DNA from: Nephrocerus scutellatus
Taxonomy: Eukaryota > Arthropoda > Insecta > Diptera > Pipunculidae
Assembly: GCA_947095585.1 (NCBI GenBank)
Contig: OX352766.1
Location: forward strand, 930,001-994,000
Direction of reading: 5' to 3'
DNA: 64,000 nt
Shown here: in pieces, positions 1 to 12,780 of the stretch
Layout of the letters: each line of letters opens with the position of its first letter
Numbering within the stretch: the stretch's first letter is position 1
Position numbers and translations under genes: made by a program
Notes under the pieces: generated by a model
The model's database searches: none
What the model was told of the DNA's origin: nothing
What the model saw: only the letters and a program-made list of their open reading frames with translations

Positions 1-345
1 GCCTTAAGCTTCCTATAAATGACCTTTATGGCGTTCGCTTCAGGTCCGTCGCGTCGGCCAGATTCTTGGCCACCTCTGGTGTTTCACAAGGCAGTCATCT
101 AGGCCCGCTCTCTTCATCCTAACTATAAATTATCTTTAAAGCGTTCGCTTCAGGTCCGTCGTATCGAATAGATTCTTAACCACTTTGGTGTTCCACACGG
201 CAGCCATCTAGGCCCCCTTCTCTTCATCCTAACTATAAATGATCTTTATAGTGTTCGCTCCTGGTCCGTCGAATAGAACAGATCTTTGGCCTTGGCCTCT
301 GGTGTTCCACAAGGCAGCCATCTAAGCCACCTTCTCTTCATCCTA
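1..345 (+). repeat. three tandem copies of a reverse-transcriptase fragment
   Basis: Three direct repeats of about 112-118 bp contain the shared string ggtgttccacaaggcagc or a variant, which reads GV(P/S)QGSHLGPL, the motif-B region of non-LTR reverse transcriptases. Each unit begins ctataaatgacctttat or similar. Reading frames are broken in each, so this is a decayed element piece that was tandemly triplicated. The array may extend beyond the left edge. Confidence 0.65.
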
Positions 346-2675
346 GTCTACAAGTTCATTGAACACCAGGCGGGCTTTCATTTAGAATCTGGTTCTGTGT
401 TTGTGGGTCTTCATCAAAGCTCTCTGCTGTTGTTGCACTGATCAAGCAATGATGTGTGGTTATTGTTATTGCTGATGATCATGATGGCCTGTGTGTTGTC
501 GACCCCAAATACCAATAATATGTAATAATAACTTAATTGTGACTTAATTGTAAGATCTGAGTCGCTCTCTTATGCATTCTCCTATTCATCGCAGCACCAA
601 TGAATCGCGGTAATGAGGCAGCCAGCGAGTCAGACAGACAGCAGATAGTTTAGTTTTTTTTTTCTGGAACAGGAGGAGCAGGAGCAGCATCAGAAGAGGA
701 GTACAATAGCAGCTGGCCATTTTCTTTGGCCGCCATCATCGTCTCCACCCGTTGGTCATTTGTTTGCCTGCTGCTGCTGTTCGTCATCCGTCAGACGATG
801 TTCAATTAAATGATAAAGACACAAATTAACTGAATATTTTCACACACACACACACGAACACACATACACTTACACACACGCAGATACACAGCAAATGGGA
901 ACGACGCCGATGCGATGCGAATCACGAAAAATTAAGAGGAAATCTGTTGTCCATCGTTGTGTCTGTACACTCGTCACTCGCCACACATCACACTCCAATC
1001 GAACGTCCGACCGTCCGTCGTTAGTCAGTCAGTCAGTCAGTTAGTCGTCCGACAACCCAAACCGAAGCTAATTGAAATCACGCGCATTCACACAGTAATT
1101 AATGACAGATCAGAATGATCTTCAGCGATCGTCGTTGCTGTCATCATCATCCACAGTTGCCCGCCCGTCCGTCCGTCTGTGCTCACCGCTCTCAAGGAGG
1201 CGGGCACAAAGGAGGTTTCCCCTAGCACATCAGAGCCGCTGATTCCGTTATGGTTTTTTGTTTCTTTTCTTTGGTTCCAGCACCATCGTCGCTGATCTTT
1301 CCTCGGTCTGACTTAAGTTTTTTTTTTTTTTTTCTCGTACGTAGATCTTGGCGCACAAATCAAATTCGGCGGCAGTGGCGGTGGCGGTGGCGGCGTCGGT
1401 CCCGTCTTTGGTGTGTTTTGATTTATTGTTTCGATCGGCGGTTCTTGGTTCGTTCACTCGTCCGCGCGACCAACAGTACCACATCCGATCGACCGAGTAG
1501 ATACAATTGAAAGATATGCGGGCTTTGTTGGGCAAGCGGAAAGAGATACTTTCCATAGGTGGTGTAGTGGTGGTGAGGATTTGTGTGTGTGTGTGTGCAC
1601 TTTTTTGTAATTAGATCGCGAAAATCACTTAAGTGCGCAGTTATTGACGCGAATCGAGAAATCGGCCAACTATCCGAACAGTTTATGTATCTGCATGGGT
1701 ATGCTGGCGACGGTTCGTCTGATTGCTTAGTTTTCTAAATGAATTCATATCTGAGAAGAGCTCAGGTATTTGCTTAGGCATCCTCATGCTCCATTTTCGA
1801 AGTAAAGATAGCGTCCTTCCCTCCTAAAATCGCAGCAAAAGCCATAAAGAACCATCCAGAACCAATATCAGAAAAGATTCGAACTTGGACCAGCAACCAC
1901 TTATCACTTAGACGTATCACATAATTTTTAGCCATCGTCATAAATTTTTGCTAAAGAGGGAGAGAGAGAGAGAGAACCGAAGAGAGGAAGTTGAAACGCT
2001 GCGCCTCTTTATCGCCAAGACCAATAAGTTAATGATGATGAAGAACCGTACCCAGGGCCACCATGGGGGCGAGATACGACGCCCACTTTTTTCTTCTTCT
2101 CTTGTTGTTGCACAAATGGTTTAATTCTTTGTTTGGATTCCAAGCACAACTATCGCCTGACAAGTCAAGTCTCAAGTCGCTGCTAGTGCGCCCTTAAGCC
2201 GTAGCTGCTTGCTTGCTTTGAGTCCCAGAGTAGTGCTGATGCTGGAGTGCGTCCAGCGTCCAGTGCCAACTACAAACCATCACCCGGCAAATCACAAGGC
2301 ACCGAAAACGGAACGTGATTAATGGAGGCTGACAATCTCACACGGGGGTTACAGATGCGGACCGGCGGCCGTGTTGTCGCTGTTTCGGCGTCTGCGTCGG
2401 CTTTAAGTTTGGCTTTGAGTTGATTGTTTCTTATTGTTTTTTGACAGGAGACTTGGTTGTTGGCGGTGGTGGGGTTAGAATGGAATCAATGTTTGTGGCG
2501 GTTGTGGTGGTGGTGATAGCGGGACAAAGCACACCCCACCCATCAAGTAATGCACATAAAACGAATCCAGTAAACGGAACTACTTTAGTTCGTTACATAA
2601 ATAGAATGTTATTATGTAATACACCTGCCTATGTACATATATATGTATGTGTAGTTATCAATAAGGTCTAAAGCC
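346..2675. other. non-coding 5' flank, nothing recognised
   Basis: No gene is seen. The stretch holds CA-rich runs (about 841-890), tandem cagt repeats (about 1021-1045), a T-run at 1319-1333, a GGC/GGT-rich patch near 1371-1400, a gag/aga run near 1955-1975 and GGTGG-rich DNA at 2460-2520. Short open frames here are compositional. It could contain zfh2 regulatory DNA or an upstream exon, but I see no decisive signal. Confidence 0.5.
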
Positions 2676-3800
2676 CAAGCTGTACACGATGACAGTTATT
2701 CCAATGATTACCTACGGAGCAGTGGCTTGGGCGAATAGAACCAAACTATAAGTAGCACGAGAACGGAATTGGAAAAGGTGTAGAGGGTGACGTGTGTTTT
2801 AATAACAGAGGCCATGAGAACCTGCCCAGGGCGGGCATGGAGGCATTCCTTGGGCTACTCTCACAACACATAGTGGTAGAGAGCAAATCCAAGGAAACTA
2901 AGTTATGTTTTATAGCAAGGTACGTTGCTACTGGACAAGAGGAATTGTGGAATCATTTGCCAAGCAGGATCCTTAATCGAACATGCCATGTAAACAGATG
3001 GTGCAAAAGCTTGAATCTAAGAAGAACTTTGAAGTCAAAATAAGCACTAAGAGCGCATTCGGATCTGAAACTGACCCGAGAGAGCCGCAAAGTGGTATAC
3101 CGATCGATCCAAAAAAGCAGAAGGCACGTGGCACGTGGTTAGGAGTACATTGGCCACGAATCAAGTACTCTGAAGCGATGGGGCTGTCAGTACCCGAGCA
3201 TATTCCAGGCAGAAGTACAAGTACACTTAAATCTGGAAAGGAACTACACTACAAGATACGCTAAGGGACTTGTATGCATTCCACATCACGTCAAGACTGT
3301 TGGAGAAGTGCTGGGCGAACCCTAGCAGCCTTGGCGAAGTCAACAAGGTATGTTTGTACACTGGGTGCCGGGACACACCGGCATAGAAGGCAACGAGGCA
3401 GCGGATAGGCTCGCTAACTAGGAACTCTGCTTGTGGGGTCAGAACTATTTTGTGTCGAACACATAATCCGGAAAGAGATACGCAGGTAAGGCAGATGCTT
3501 CCGTAAGATGGGAAAATCTCCCAGGCTACGACAAGCAAAGGATATACTTTGGTACTATGATCCAAAGAGTTCTCGCTCGATATTGGGACCTATAGTTGAA
3601 GTAATGTAAGAATCATTCCTAACAGGACATTCTAAACTAAAAGGGCATCTTAAGAAATTACGAATAAAAATGGATAGCAGCTCGGCAGGCTTTGTATGGA
3701 AACGAAGGAGATCCTGTCGCATCTTCTCAACGAATGCGGAGCAACGATCTGACAGAGAAGGGACCATATGGAAACCCACGCAATCTCGGAGTCTGCACGA
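2676..3800 (+). mobile_element. decayed non-LTR retrotransposon (R1/LOA/I-type), RT thumb to RNase H
   Basis: In shifting frames the + strand encodes a reverse-transcriptase C-terminal segment (VIPMITYGAVAWANRT, then PRAGMEAFLGLL). Downstream is an RNase H signature (VHWVPGHTGIEGNEAADRL, 3350-3420) and a degraded C-terminal segment (LSHLLNECGA). RT followed by RNase H is typical of the I, R1 and LOA group. Many frameshifts and stops show it is dead. Confidence 0.75.
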
Positions 3801-3975
3801 TATTTACTGAACCCACTCAATATCATTAAGTTCATAGGAGCCATTGGTATGGACGGGGGTGCTGTAGGAATGGGCATGCACTGTATCGAAAGTACAAGTC
3901 CGTATGGATCGGTATGGGTCGCGGTGCTACTACAATACACCCCATTTTTCAATTTTCTATATTAACTTTGCGTGC

Positions 3976-4088
3976 CCGTGTGTTTGTATGTTGGTATGTC
4001 TGTATGTCTGTATGTCTGTATAATTGTATGTTTGTATGTTTGTATGTTGGTATGTCTGTATGTCTGTATGTTTGTACGTTTGTCTGTC
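3976..4088. repeat. TGTATGTC-type tandem repeat
   Basis: About 110 bp of degenerate 4-8 bp units (tgtatgtctgtatgtttgtatg). It separates the LINE fragment from the following interspersed repeat. Confidence 0.85.
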
Positions 4089-4097
4089 GTAGAATCT

Positions 4098-4445
4098 TGC
4101 TATCACTATTTAACCCACTTCCCAAAGGCCGATTTTATCGAAACTTTACACACATGTGTATTTCCAGTGACAACACTTTCTATTAAAATTTGGCAGTGAT
4201 CGGGCGCCACGGTCTGGTGGCTGCCATACAAATTTTTTTAATTTTAAATCATGCCATATAGCGGCATCAGATCACGCCATACTGTAATGACGGTTTGCGC
4301 TGTATGAAGCGCTGCTTTCATTTTGGGGATAGTTTTTTTTAACTACAACGGCACGTAGTTCTTCGCATGTGTTTTTAGTTTTTTAGCATTTATAGTGGAT
4401 TACTTTTAGGCGCACATTTTGCTTATTTGAGAATTTACGTGAAAT
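4098..4445 (+). repeat. interspersed repeat family A, uninterrupted copy
   Basis: The first part (taacccacttcccaaag ... cacacatgtgtatttcc ... gccatatagcggcatcag) recurs at 59675-59831, at 40740-40825 and inverted at 42430-42610. The second part (catactgtaatgac ... ttacttttaggcgcacat) recurs at 60249-60390. There is no coding capacity and no terminal repeat that I can define. Class unknown. Confidence 0.6.
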
Positions 4446-4480
4446 TTTAATATTTATTTTTTTGTTTTATTTACTTCCAG

Positions 4481-4586
4481 ATCACTGCTCGTTGTCCGCT
4501 GCCACCTGCCGTATCACTACGATCGATCCATTAGTGGCTGCAATCGGTGGATACGGGGCTTGATGAGGGGACAGGGCGTCAACAGT

Positions 4587-4621
<35 letters not shown>

Positions 4622-4637
4622 CTGATATACGCACTTG
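4481..4637 (+). other. candidate upstream non-coding exon
   Basis: A T-rich tract ending ttacttccag at 4480 is followed by 157 bp ending at a gtaagt donor (cacttg|gtaagtttgg). No sustained frame is present and an (AAC)n run fills its end, so it could only be 5' UTR. Parts loosely resemble sequence near 5715-5745, so it may instead be repeat DNA. Low confidence. Confidence 0.22.
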
Positions 4638-7429
4638 GTAAGTTTGGCTTTTGGTTCTGTCCTATTTGTGGTTGTATTTTAGTCTTCTTATTATTTGCTT
4701 TCTTTGTTCAATTGAATTTTGTTGTTGGTTCTTTACTGCTTCCTATTCATCCCCCGTGATAGACAAAAAGAAATAAGCGTTCGTCCTTTTCTCCTTCGGC
4801 TCCGCCCAGAAAAAGAACGAATAGATCGGAATAGATAGTTGAAGGATTGCACGTTCCAGCAGCGTTCCATCTTAACTTATGGATCACCTGATTGCAGACA
4901 TGATCACTATTTGTTTACGTGGCATGTCATTACTCTCGGACGTTTGTCAAACATTCGCGAGAGGTTGGAACGTGAAAAATACTTTTTGGTGTTTTTGGGC
5001 TGTTAAGCTGTCTTTTACGTGCAATTAGTACGAGGGCAGTTTGATAAGCTGGTAAGAACTGAACCCTAGTCTCCTCATACCGGCCGACTAACTTGTTATC
5101 AATTCTCACGATGGTCGAAGTTATTTGAAAAGTTGTTAATATCAAAAATCTAAACAATTGCAGAGAGTAACTACGCCAAACACCCACAGACACCTCGAAA
5201 CTGCCACAGGGCCCAGCTTTCGTCACAACGGTTAGGAAGATATCTCAACGCTTTAGCAACTATTTTGCTAAATTGTCGCTATTCTAAGCGTTTAAAACAG
5301 AAAGATATCAAAGATATAGGGATAACTCCATGCTCCCCCGCCACTGATTGACCAGAACATTTTTTACAAATAACCTTTACGCGCGGTTTAAGTGAAAATT
5401 CTTGATGTTGTAGGGCAAAAAACCCATTAAAGACCACAAAAGACTCCCCAAAGGACCTCCTCCCCAAAAGGCCATATCGAATTTCATTCAAATCGGTCGA
5501 GAAATGGCAAAGTTCCCAAAATTCCAGACCTTAATCCCAGAATTTCCATGGGAACAGGGTCTTATAGTCGTATCTTAATCCTACATACCGAATTTCATAG
5601 AAATCGCTCGAGAAATGGCTTGGTTACAAGAATTCAAAAAATGTAACACAAAATCGTTACACAAAATCGTTACACAAAATTATTTTTGATACCGTAGCAG
5701 GAGCAGAAGGTGAATTCGCTGTGCACCGTGATCGATCTGTTAGCTGAAATCAGACCTGCCCGACCCTACCCAACCTAAGAACACATAAAAATCTTACGCA
5801 TGCAGTTAGTATGGTCGTACGCATGCGCACACATAAATGCAAATTCCACGACCGGCGCGGCGGCGTACGGCGTGAACGAATCCACACACCACCACCCACT
5901 CATATTTCGTCGTTGTCGTTTCATTTTTTTTTTTGCCCTTTATTGTCATCTGCTGGCTGTGCATCTGCAGTTTAATTACACACGGGCGCGCACGCGCATA
6001 CGAGTAGATATTTATGATGACGGCGACGACGAGATTCAGAGCGGATCGGATCGAGCCTACGCGCGCTCATACGAAAGATACGACATTAGGACAATTCGCA
6101 GACAGAAATACGCAACAATTGGAGTCGTAACGTAACATAACACAGGGAACGTACAGAGCGACGACATGTCAAACTTTAGTCGCGCAAGGCGTCTTCTCTC
6201 AGACATTCTCTCGTTCTATCTTTCTATCTCTGTCTCTTTCACAACCAGTCCAACAAGAGTACTGATTGTGATTTTATTGAATTGTTGTCGTCGGGGACGG
6301 GGGAGACTTGCGAGGAGCCCCTAGTTCGCATACACAACGCATACAAAGTTGTAATTACATTTCTTGAGGCTCCGTGAAGCTCAGCGAGTCACACAGAAAC
6401 ACAGATACACACACCCGCAAACGTACGCACCCTTTAAGTCCTCAAAAGATAATAATTTGTGGCAAAATTAACGCCGAACACAGCCGACATAAAGCAGAGG
6501 GAAGCAAAACAACAACAACAACAGAAAAACGCTGATCTTTGTTTCCTTCCACGAAACCAGCGATCTCTGGAGGACAATGGCATACCTTTGCAGCCCAGCC
6601 GGCCGGCCGGCTGCCTCGACATATGTAAATAGCAGAGACACTCGTAAATCAGTGATCGCATATTTATGCGTTTTGATTCGACACGTTGACGATGGCAACG
6701 GCAACGGCAACGGCAACGACGACGACGACGACGAACGGACCGATCCGTACGATGCCTTTCTGTGTGGATTTCGATTTCGATTTCCCTGAGTTCAGAACTC
6801 AGAACCAAAGAACAATCGTCACGGCTAAGGAATGGCACGCAATGCCCGGCTGACTATGACTATGTCACCGAAGCCGGTTACCGTCACAAACGTTCCTTGT
6901 TATTGCTGTTGTTGTTGTTGTTGTTGGTAAAAACACTTTTGCCAAAAAAATGTGCGACACATGAGCGTACGACGAGTATCTACGAGGCAACATAAATTGG
7001 CCGACTCTTTGATCAGAAGTTGAACCGACGGAGATAGAAAGAGAATGTGATTGAGACAGAGAGAGAGAGAGACAAAGACAAAAAATAAACAACAAATCAC
7101 AAAAGATATCAATAATCAAACAAACGTTACATATGTAGATACATGACTTTGCTCCTGTCACTCGGGAGATTTTCTCAATCCTTTGCTTGTGGCGCAGACG
7201 CAAAGTGCCACTGCACCACCATAAAATGTTTCGTGTAACATCGGAGATACGCGAAGATCTGTGCAAAGTTTGTATAAAATCGGGCTTTAGGAAGTGGAAG
7301 TGAAAGTGAAGTCAGTCACTGACACACGGACTATAAATTGACCGCAAGATTCCACGATAGACAAAGAGACAAACAAACAAACAAATCCACGGAAGTTAAT
7401 ATAGATAATAAAAAAAATGAGAAAGAGTA
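4638..7429. other. non-coding, mostly unremarkable
   Basis: No gene is recognised. The stretch contains a truncated SINE (4926-4998), a T-rich patch (5925-5935), GAC/AAC triplet runs near 6690-6735 and a gaga run at 7058-7072. Phrases such as catatcgaatttcat near 5472 and 5586 recur within the interval and suggest degraded repeat DNA. Confidence 0.45.
4926..4998 (-). mobile_element. truncated copy of the tRNA-derived SINE
   Basis: The segment (tactctcggacgtttgtcaaacattcgcgagagg and following bases, given here in pieces) closely matches the body of the full copy at 12781-13079 around 12946-13010. It lacks the tRNA-like promoter head. Confidence 0.7.
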
Positions 7430-7612
7430 CTGCAGAAAGAACAGAGCCCTGTGGAACGCCAGCAATTAGGCGATTAATTTCAAACTTGAAACCGTCCAGA
7501 ACAACAACTTGGATTAAACGGCCGCCCAGAAGATAGCTTCTAATCTAATGAACAGTTTCCATAAACACGCAACTTGTTGAAAAGCGGCTTGAAGGATTTC
7601 GTTAGTTTTCCC
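7430..7612 (-). mobile_element. jockey-type reverse-transcriptase fragment
   Basis: Read on the minus strand it contains AGVPQGSVLS, the RT motif-B signature, at 7440-7475, preceded by degraded RT sequence. The end toward 7612 (ctgtccgctacgcag) also occurs inverted at the very right end of the window, next to the same kind of satellite. Confidence 0.6.
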
Positions 7613-7629
7613 ACTGTCCGCTACGCAGT

Positions 7630-7730
7630 GCTGATCAACCTTTCTTTTGGAAATGTTTTGTGGGTCATTTGTGAGTGTTTTTGGAGGTTCTTTGGTTCTT
7701 CGGGAGGTTCTTTGGAAGGTGATACGTTTG
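7630..7730 (-). repeat. short block of the 11-bp satellite (inverted)
   Basis: On the minus strand this reads as AAAG-rich units at about 11-bp spacing, the same family as the large arrays in intron 5 and intron 9. It directly adjoins the RT fragment at 7612. Confidence 0.55.
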
Positions 7731-8406
7731 GAGATTCCACTTTCGCTGGATAACCCTTTGCCATGGTTGTTGATTGAACTTTTGGCTCGTTGAGGAGTGC
7801 GTGGTTCTGATAGGTGTAGGTGCGAATTGGTGCGGGTAGGGAATTCTCTTCAAATGTGCGGTTATGGTTGTTTTTTATATTGGATGGTTTTAGCTTCAGG
7901 GCTTGTGGTTTCCTCCACAACTGCCACCATTCACCACCATAACCTGCAATTGAAATGAAAGTAAGTTGGGTTCTTCTTCCGTCCTGTATCTGGATGCGTG
8001 ATGCAGAATTGTGTTCTCTGTATCTCTGTATCTGTATGATGATTTCTGTGAGGCTTTTTGTTTTGTGAGATTGTGCCGCCTTCAAATGAGATTCTTCCAT
8101 TCATTCAGCTGCTCCCCTTTTCCGTTTTGGATAACACGTATCTAGATACACCGTTGAGGTTGAGGCGCTCGTTTTTCCTGACGCTGTTGAGAGGACGACT
8201 TTAAAGAGGACGACGACGACGACGACGACCACGATGACAATGATGATGTGCGCGATGCCCATTTTAGGATAAAACCAAAAGGGATTCTTTAATTAATTTT
8301 TCTTTGCATTGCCTGTATCCCCCCTTTCGCCCACCCTCCCCGCCCTACGACCGATCACCGAATGTATTCTTTCTGTCATTTTTTCGTTTATTGAGTATCT
8401 ATATTG

Positions 8407-8447
<41 letters not shown>

Positions 8448-10859
8448 CTGTGTGCATCCTCTTTTTAATTGCCGCGGTGGCGGCGGTAATTTTTTGGCAT
8501 CTATAACTCTCAAGTGGAAGATGGAATCCACATCCATCCATCCATCCATCCATCCATCTACACAGAGGCGCAAAAGTTATTAATAATTAATTTTGATCTG
8601 TCGTTCGCGGTTCGTCCTCGTCCATCTTCGATGTGATGAAAACGCATTCCTTTTTGCTCCTCGGTCGCTCGCTCAGTTATTGTGTATACGCTGGCACGCA
8701 TGCGCTGCGCACACTAAAAATATAATGTCGCGCCGCCGCACCGACTTTACACACAGAGATGCCTGCCTGCCGACCTTCCAACTGCAACTCCTTCCAAAAA
8801 AGTGTTGCGATCTTGAAATAATTCATTGTTACGATAGATATGCCGCTTGCTTGCGTTCTCTTACTGTCTTGTCTGTTCGTTGGTCCGTTTGTCCACTTGT
8901 CAGTTTGTCAGTCAGTCAGTCAGTTGGTCAGCTAATTCTGCCGGCCTCATCTTGTGATGTGTGATGATTTGCGGTGATACCAATTTCGCAAGGCATTCAT
9001 ACATTCAGACAGACAGACAGACAGACGGGACGAGCTTTTCCACGGACCAAGTTTTGTTTACAGTTTCTTATTGGGCTTCTGAGTTCTGAGTTGTTCCTGT
9101 TTTTGTTTGACATGCGGCAGACGAAAGACACAGAAGCGACCAAAAGACGGTTCAACTTTTCGGTCTTGACGTTGCTTGACGGAGCAAAAACTGCTTAACT
9201 TTGAACTGCGTGTTGCGCCGCTTGCAGGATTGCGATATGGTGTATCTGCGGTATGTGTGACCGTGTGACTAGCGCAGAACACGTCCGTCCGTCCGTCCGG
9301 TCGTCATCTAAATTTGCTCCATCTCCGAGCCGGTCGGTGCTCGCTTCTTTTTGTCCGCGGCCAAATGGCTTCCGAAGCGGTCAGCAAACAACTCCTGACC
9401 AATTTTCGGCGCAAATCTATTGCTATGTGTTGTCGCCGCCTCTTGTCGCGCTGCGTGGTGTGATTTGCGCACGTTTCACTTTGAATTAATTGTCCGTTTT
9501 GGTTTTCTCCTCCTCCTCCCTCTTCTTCTTCTTCTTCTTCGTCTTCTTTTACTTTTTTTGTCCTCTCAAAGTTGAATTAATTTTCAGTTTTGGAGTTTTT
9601 TTTGTTTGTGAGTTTTGGTAGCGGCCGGCGTTCTAAGGTGCGGTGGTTCACTGAACATTGCGCGCCGCACACACAATTTTAATCACTCACTTGTTGTTGT
9701 TGCTGTTTGTCTGTTCAACTACTGTGAGTGTGTGTGTGTTTGTGAGAGATGTTGCCCGATAATAGAGATAAAGAGACAGACAGACAGACAGACAGAGCAA
9801 GACGTAGGCGCTCCGCAGAAGTGATGCGCGCGCTGCTGACGAGTGTGGATGCGCCTTAATCAATTGGAAACATACAGATGCATTTGTATCTAAGCATACA
9901 CAATATGCTTGCAGCGGTGTGACGATCGTGTCCAAGCGTACACACTACACACCGTCCAGTGCAGTCCGTCGAAAACACACATTTGGCTTGAACTTGATAT
10001 TCGCCGGCCGACAACGAACTCGACAGATACTCGTATTGTTATACGTACGTGCAGATACATTTTGTTTGTTGTTCTTGTTACTGCTGCTGCTGTTGCTGTT
10101 GTACTTCTTAGGATACGTCACTGTCACATCTGTTAAATTTGATTTTGATTTGCAATTTGTTGTAATTAAGTGGTGCGTCTGTCGTCGTCGCCGTCTATGC
10201 ATCTGCGCACGAACGAACGAACGATTTTCCGCATGCGATCCCAACTCAGTCCGGCCCAGCCCAGCCCTGCTGCCATCTGCGTTTTCAATTCAAGTCGAGT
10301 AGGAAAACCGAGCTACGAGTAGATACGATACTTCTGTGTTTTCCTCAGTCTCAGAAATTTGCATGTTTGCGGGCCAACGTCTTCAGTGCGTGATGCTCGG
10401 CATTGTCATCGTCGTAGCCGTCGGTCGTCACATGCAATTGCGGCTCAATGGTTAAATAGCAATTTGATGTTTAATTGTAATGTAATTACGGGCACACACA
10501 CACACACACACACACACACATGCGATGCTAATACAGCCGTAAAGTCATTATGATCGTCGTCAGTCAGTGGCGGCGGAAGGAGAGTGAGAATGAGGGTAGA
10601 CAGTTTTTCAATTGGGTCGGTCGGTCGGTCGGTCGGTTGGCTGATCGGCGGTCATCATCAGTTAGCTGGCCAGCCAACCAAACCAGCAGTCAGCAGTTGT
10701 CATCGAGTTGGAATCAGTGATTCCAATTTTTGTTGTCCCTTGAATATGACGTTCAGTCGTCGTTCGACATGCTGGAGTCGTCCATGTCATGATTTCAATT
10801 CGATGACAAACAGAATGTTGCTTGAGTGTGAGGGGAGTTTGCTGGCGCAGGCGCAAGCA
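7731..10859. other. non-coding, microsatellite-rich, no gene seen
   Basis: Contains (GT)n at 8411-8446, (CATC)n at 8530-8560, gtcagtcagtc near 8900-8925, (CAGA)n at 9008-9026 and 9776-9795, a TTC run at 9518-9547, (CA)n at 10493-10520 and ggtc repeats at 10616-10640. Short open frames are shadows of these runs. Confidence 0.5.
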
Positions 10860-11130
10860 CAAACATACCTTATACCTACACCCAAACGACGAGAAGGTAC
10901 AGAGATTGGTCTGTATTTTAATTACGGGTGCCATAAGAACCTGTCCCACGGCGAGTTATAAAGGCAACTTTGGCAAACGATATCATCGACGTTTTGTGCG
11001 CCCTATCTTCAAAAATCGGATTATCAGCCGAATTGGAGATGTCCGCTGGCCACCTATAAGCTATTCGACTTCATTGGACTATTATTATTCGAGAGTCGTC
11101 AAGGATAAGGATGTTATTCTAATCATCCGG
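10860..11130 (+). mobile_element. chimera of an RT fragment and a mariner transposase fragment
   Basis: About 10892-10945 reads EKVQRLVCILITGAIRTCP, a non-LTR RT thumb segment. After a junction near 10960 the same strand reads FKNRIISRIGDVRWPP and then a degraded version of the mariner DD(x)D catalytic region at 10990-11110. Both are partial and adjacent. Confidence 0.6.
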
Positions 11131-12239
11131 AGACGATTGGGGCGGCCCAGTGACCAAAGTAAGTCGCCCGCATACTGACTTAGTGCACTGAGGGTGATAA
11201 ACGGTTTCCAAAGCGAATTCTAAGCTCGTTCTACAGAAGGGAATGCTTCTGTTTTGAGGAGGATTTGAAAACTGCCTTTGTGTCATTGGTATTTCCTATC
11301 GTGCAGTATTTGAGTATCCATTTGGGACTCACCACCACAAAAAACCGACTGAACCATCTAAATAGGACAATAGGGTCAGAGTGGAGGTCCTGTCATTTGC
11401 CTGACTGACTAGTTGGATACCCCTGTTTCTGTTTCATCCTTAAACTTTCCCACAAATTACTGGGATTGTAAAACGTGACGCGCGCAGTCGCATTCCCCTG
11501 TTGCGTCTCGTTACGCGCAACAACTCACTCTGTCATTATCTCATCATCATCGTTGTCGTCGTTGTGCCTCCCATTTGCATGCAAAATAATTTTCCCGGTG
11601 TCAGTTCAGAACAACAACAACAACAATAACTACAACATTTAGTGTCTTAGTGGGTGCGCAATGGTGGCGGGCGGCCTGGCGTAACTAAACGCAACACTGC
11701 ATTTTCAATTCGCATTCGCTGTTGCACTGCACACTGACGTGAGTATGTATATCTATATGGGAATGCAATTGACTCGTAATTGGAAGGCATTCATGTATGT
11801 GTGGAGGTAATCATAAACGCATCGGTTCAGATCTTCCTGGTGGAACAAATGACAACTGTAGCTATCGTGTAAGTAATATATCGGATGGACGGACGGACGG
11901 ACGCACGCACTCAACTCACATGCAAAGCAAAGCTCAGCATAATTTATGTAACCTCCTTACTTGGAGTGGAGCGGAGCTGCGATGCAAAGACGCCCATTTA
12001 ATGGTTCGTTAAACAAAATCAATTATTAGACTATTAGTGTGGTGATCGTGAGCTGCCATTCGGGCTGCTGAGCCACGTGAACGAGCTTTGTCATGTGATG
12101 CGATGATGTTATCCTCTTTATTCCTTAATCTCTTAATTTCTAATAGGAACATACCTATGTACATATTCCTCTATAAATTGTCCATTTGCCGACACATATG
12201 TATCTGTTATCCATTAGATAGAAATTTTTGCTAAACATT
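11131..12239. other. non-coding, nothing recognised
   Basis: No gene or clear transposon is seen. Small aacaac and ggacggacgg runs occur near 11610 and 11886. Confidence 0.45.
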
Positions 12240-12770
12240 CCAAATGTTGTTAAGAAAATATCGCGCTATGCAAATATTGCGAAGCAAAATGTTACTAAGT
12301 AATATGTCGCCAAGCACGTAACTAAGATACATTCCAAATATTGCCGGGCCAATATCGCTTTGCTAATGTTGCTAAGCAAGTAACTAAGATGCACTCCCAA
12401 TATTGTAAGGAATATACCGCTATGCAAATGTTGCAAAGCAAACTGTTGGAACTCCAAATATTGCAAAACAAATGTTACCAGGCAAGCAGCTAAGATACAT
12501 TCCAAATGTTGCCGAGCAAATATCGCTATCCTAATGTTGCAAAGCAAAATGTTTTGCAAATCAAGTGTTGATAAGCACTAACTAAGATAAATTGCAAATG
12601 TTGCAAATCTAATGTAGCAACTCAGGTGTTGCTTAACACGTAGCAAAGGTACATCCAAATGTTGTAAGAAAATGACGCTACACAAATGTTGCAAAATAAA
12701 ATATTGATAAGCACGTAGCTAAGGTACATTCCAATTGTTGTAAGGAAAATATTGCTAATCAGAATGTTGC
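12240..12770. repeat. nested tandem array, left half
   Basis: Degenerate units of about 13-15 bp (gcaaatgttgctaa) are organised into longer units marked by taactaagatacattcc, which recurs near 12311, 12380, 12487, 12570, 12640 and 12712. The array is interrupted by the SINE and resumes at 13080. Confidence 0.8.
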
Positions 12771-12780
12771 TAAGCACATA

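Noticed and set aside
6434..6838. Arg-rich minus-strand open frame
   Set aside because: Explained by the GAC/GGCAAC repeat at 6690-6735.
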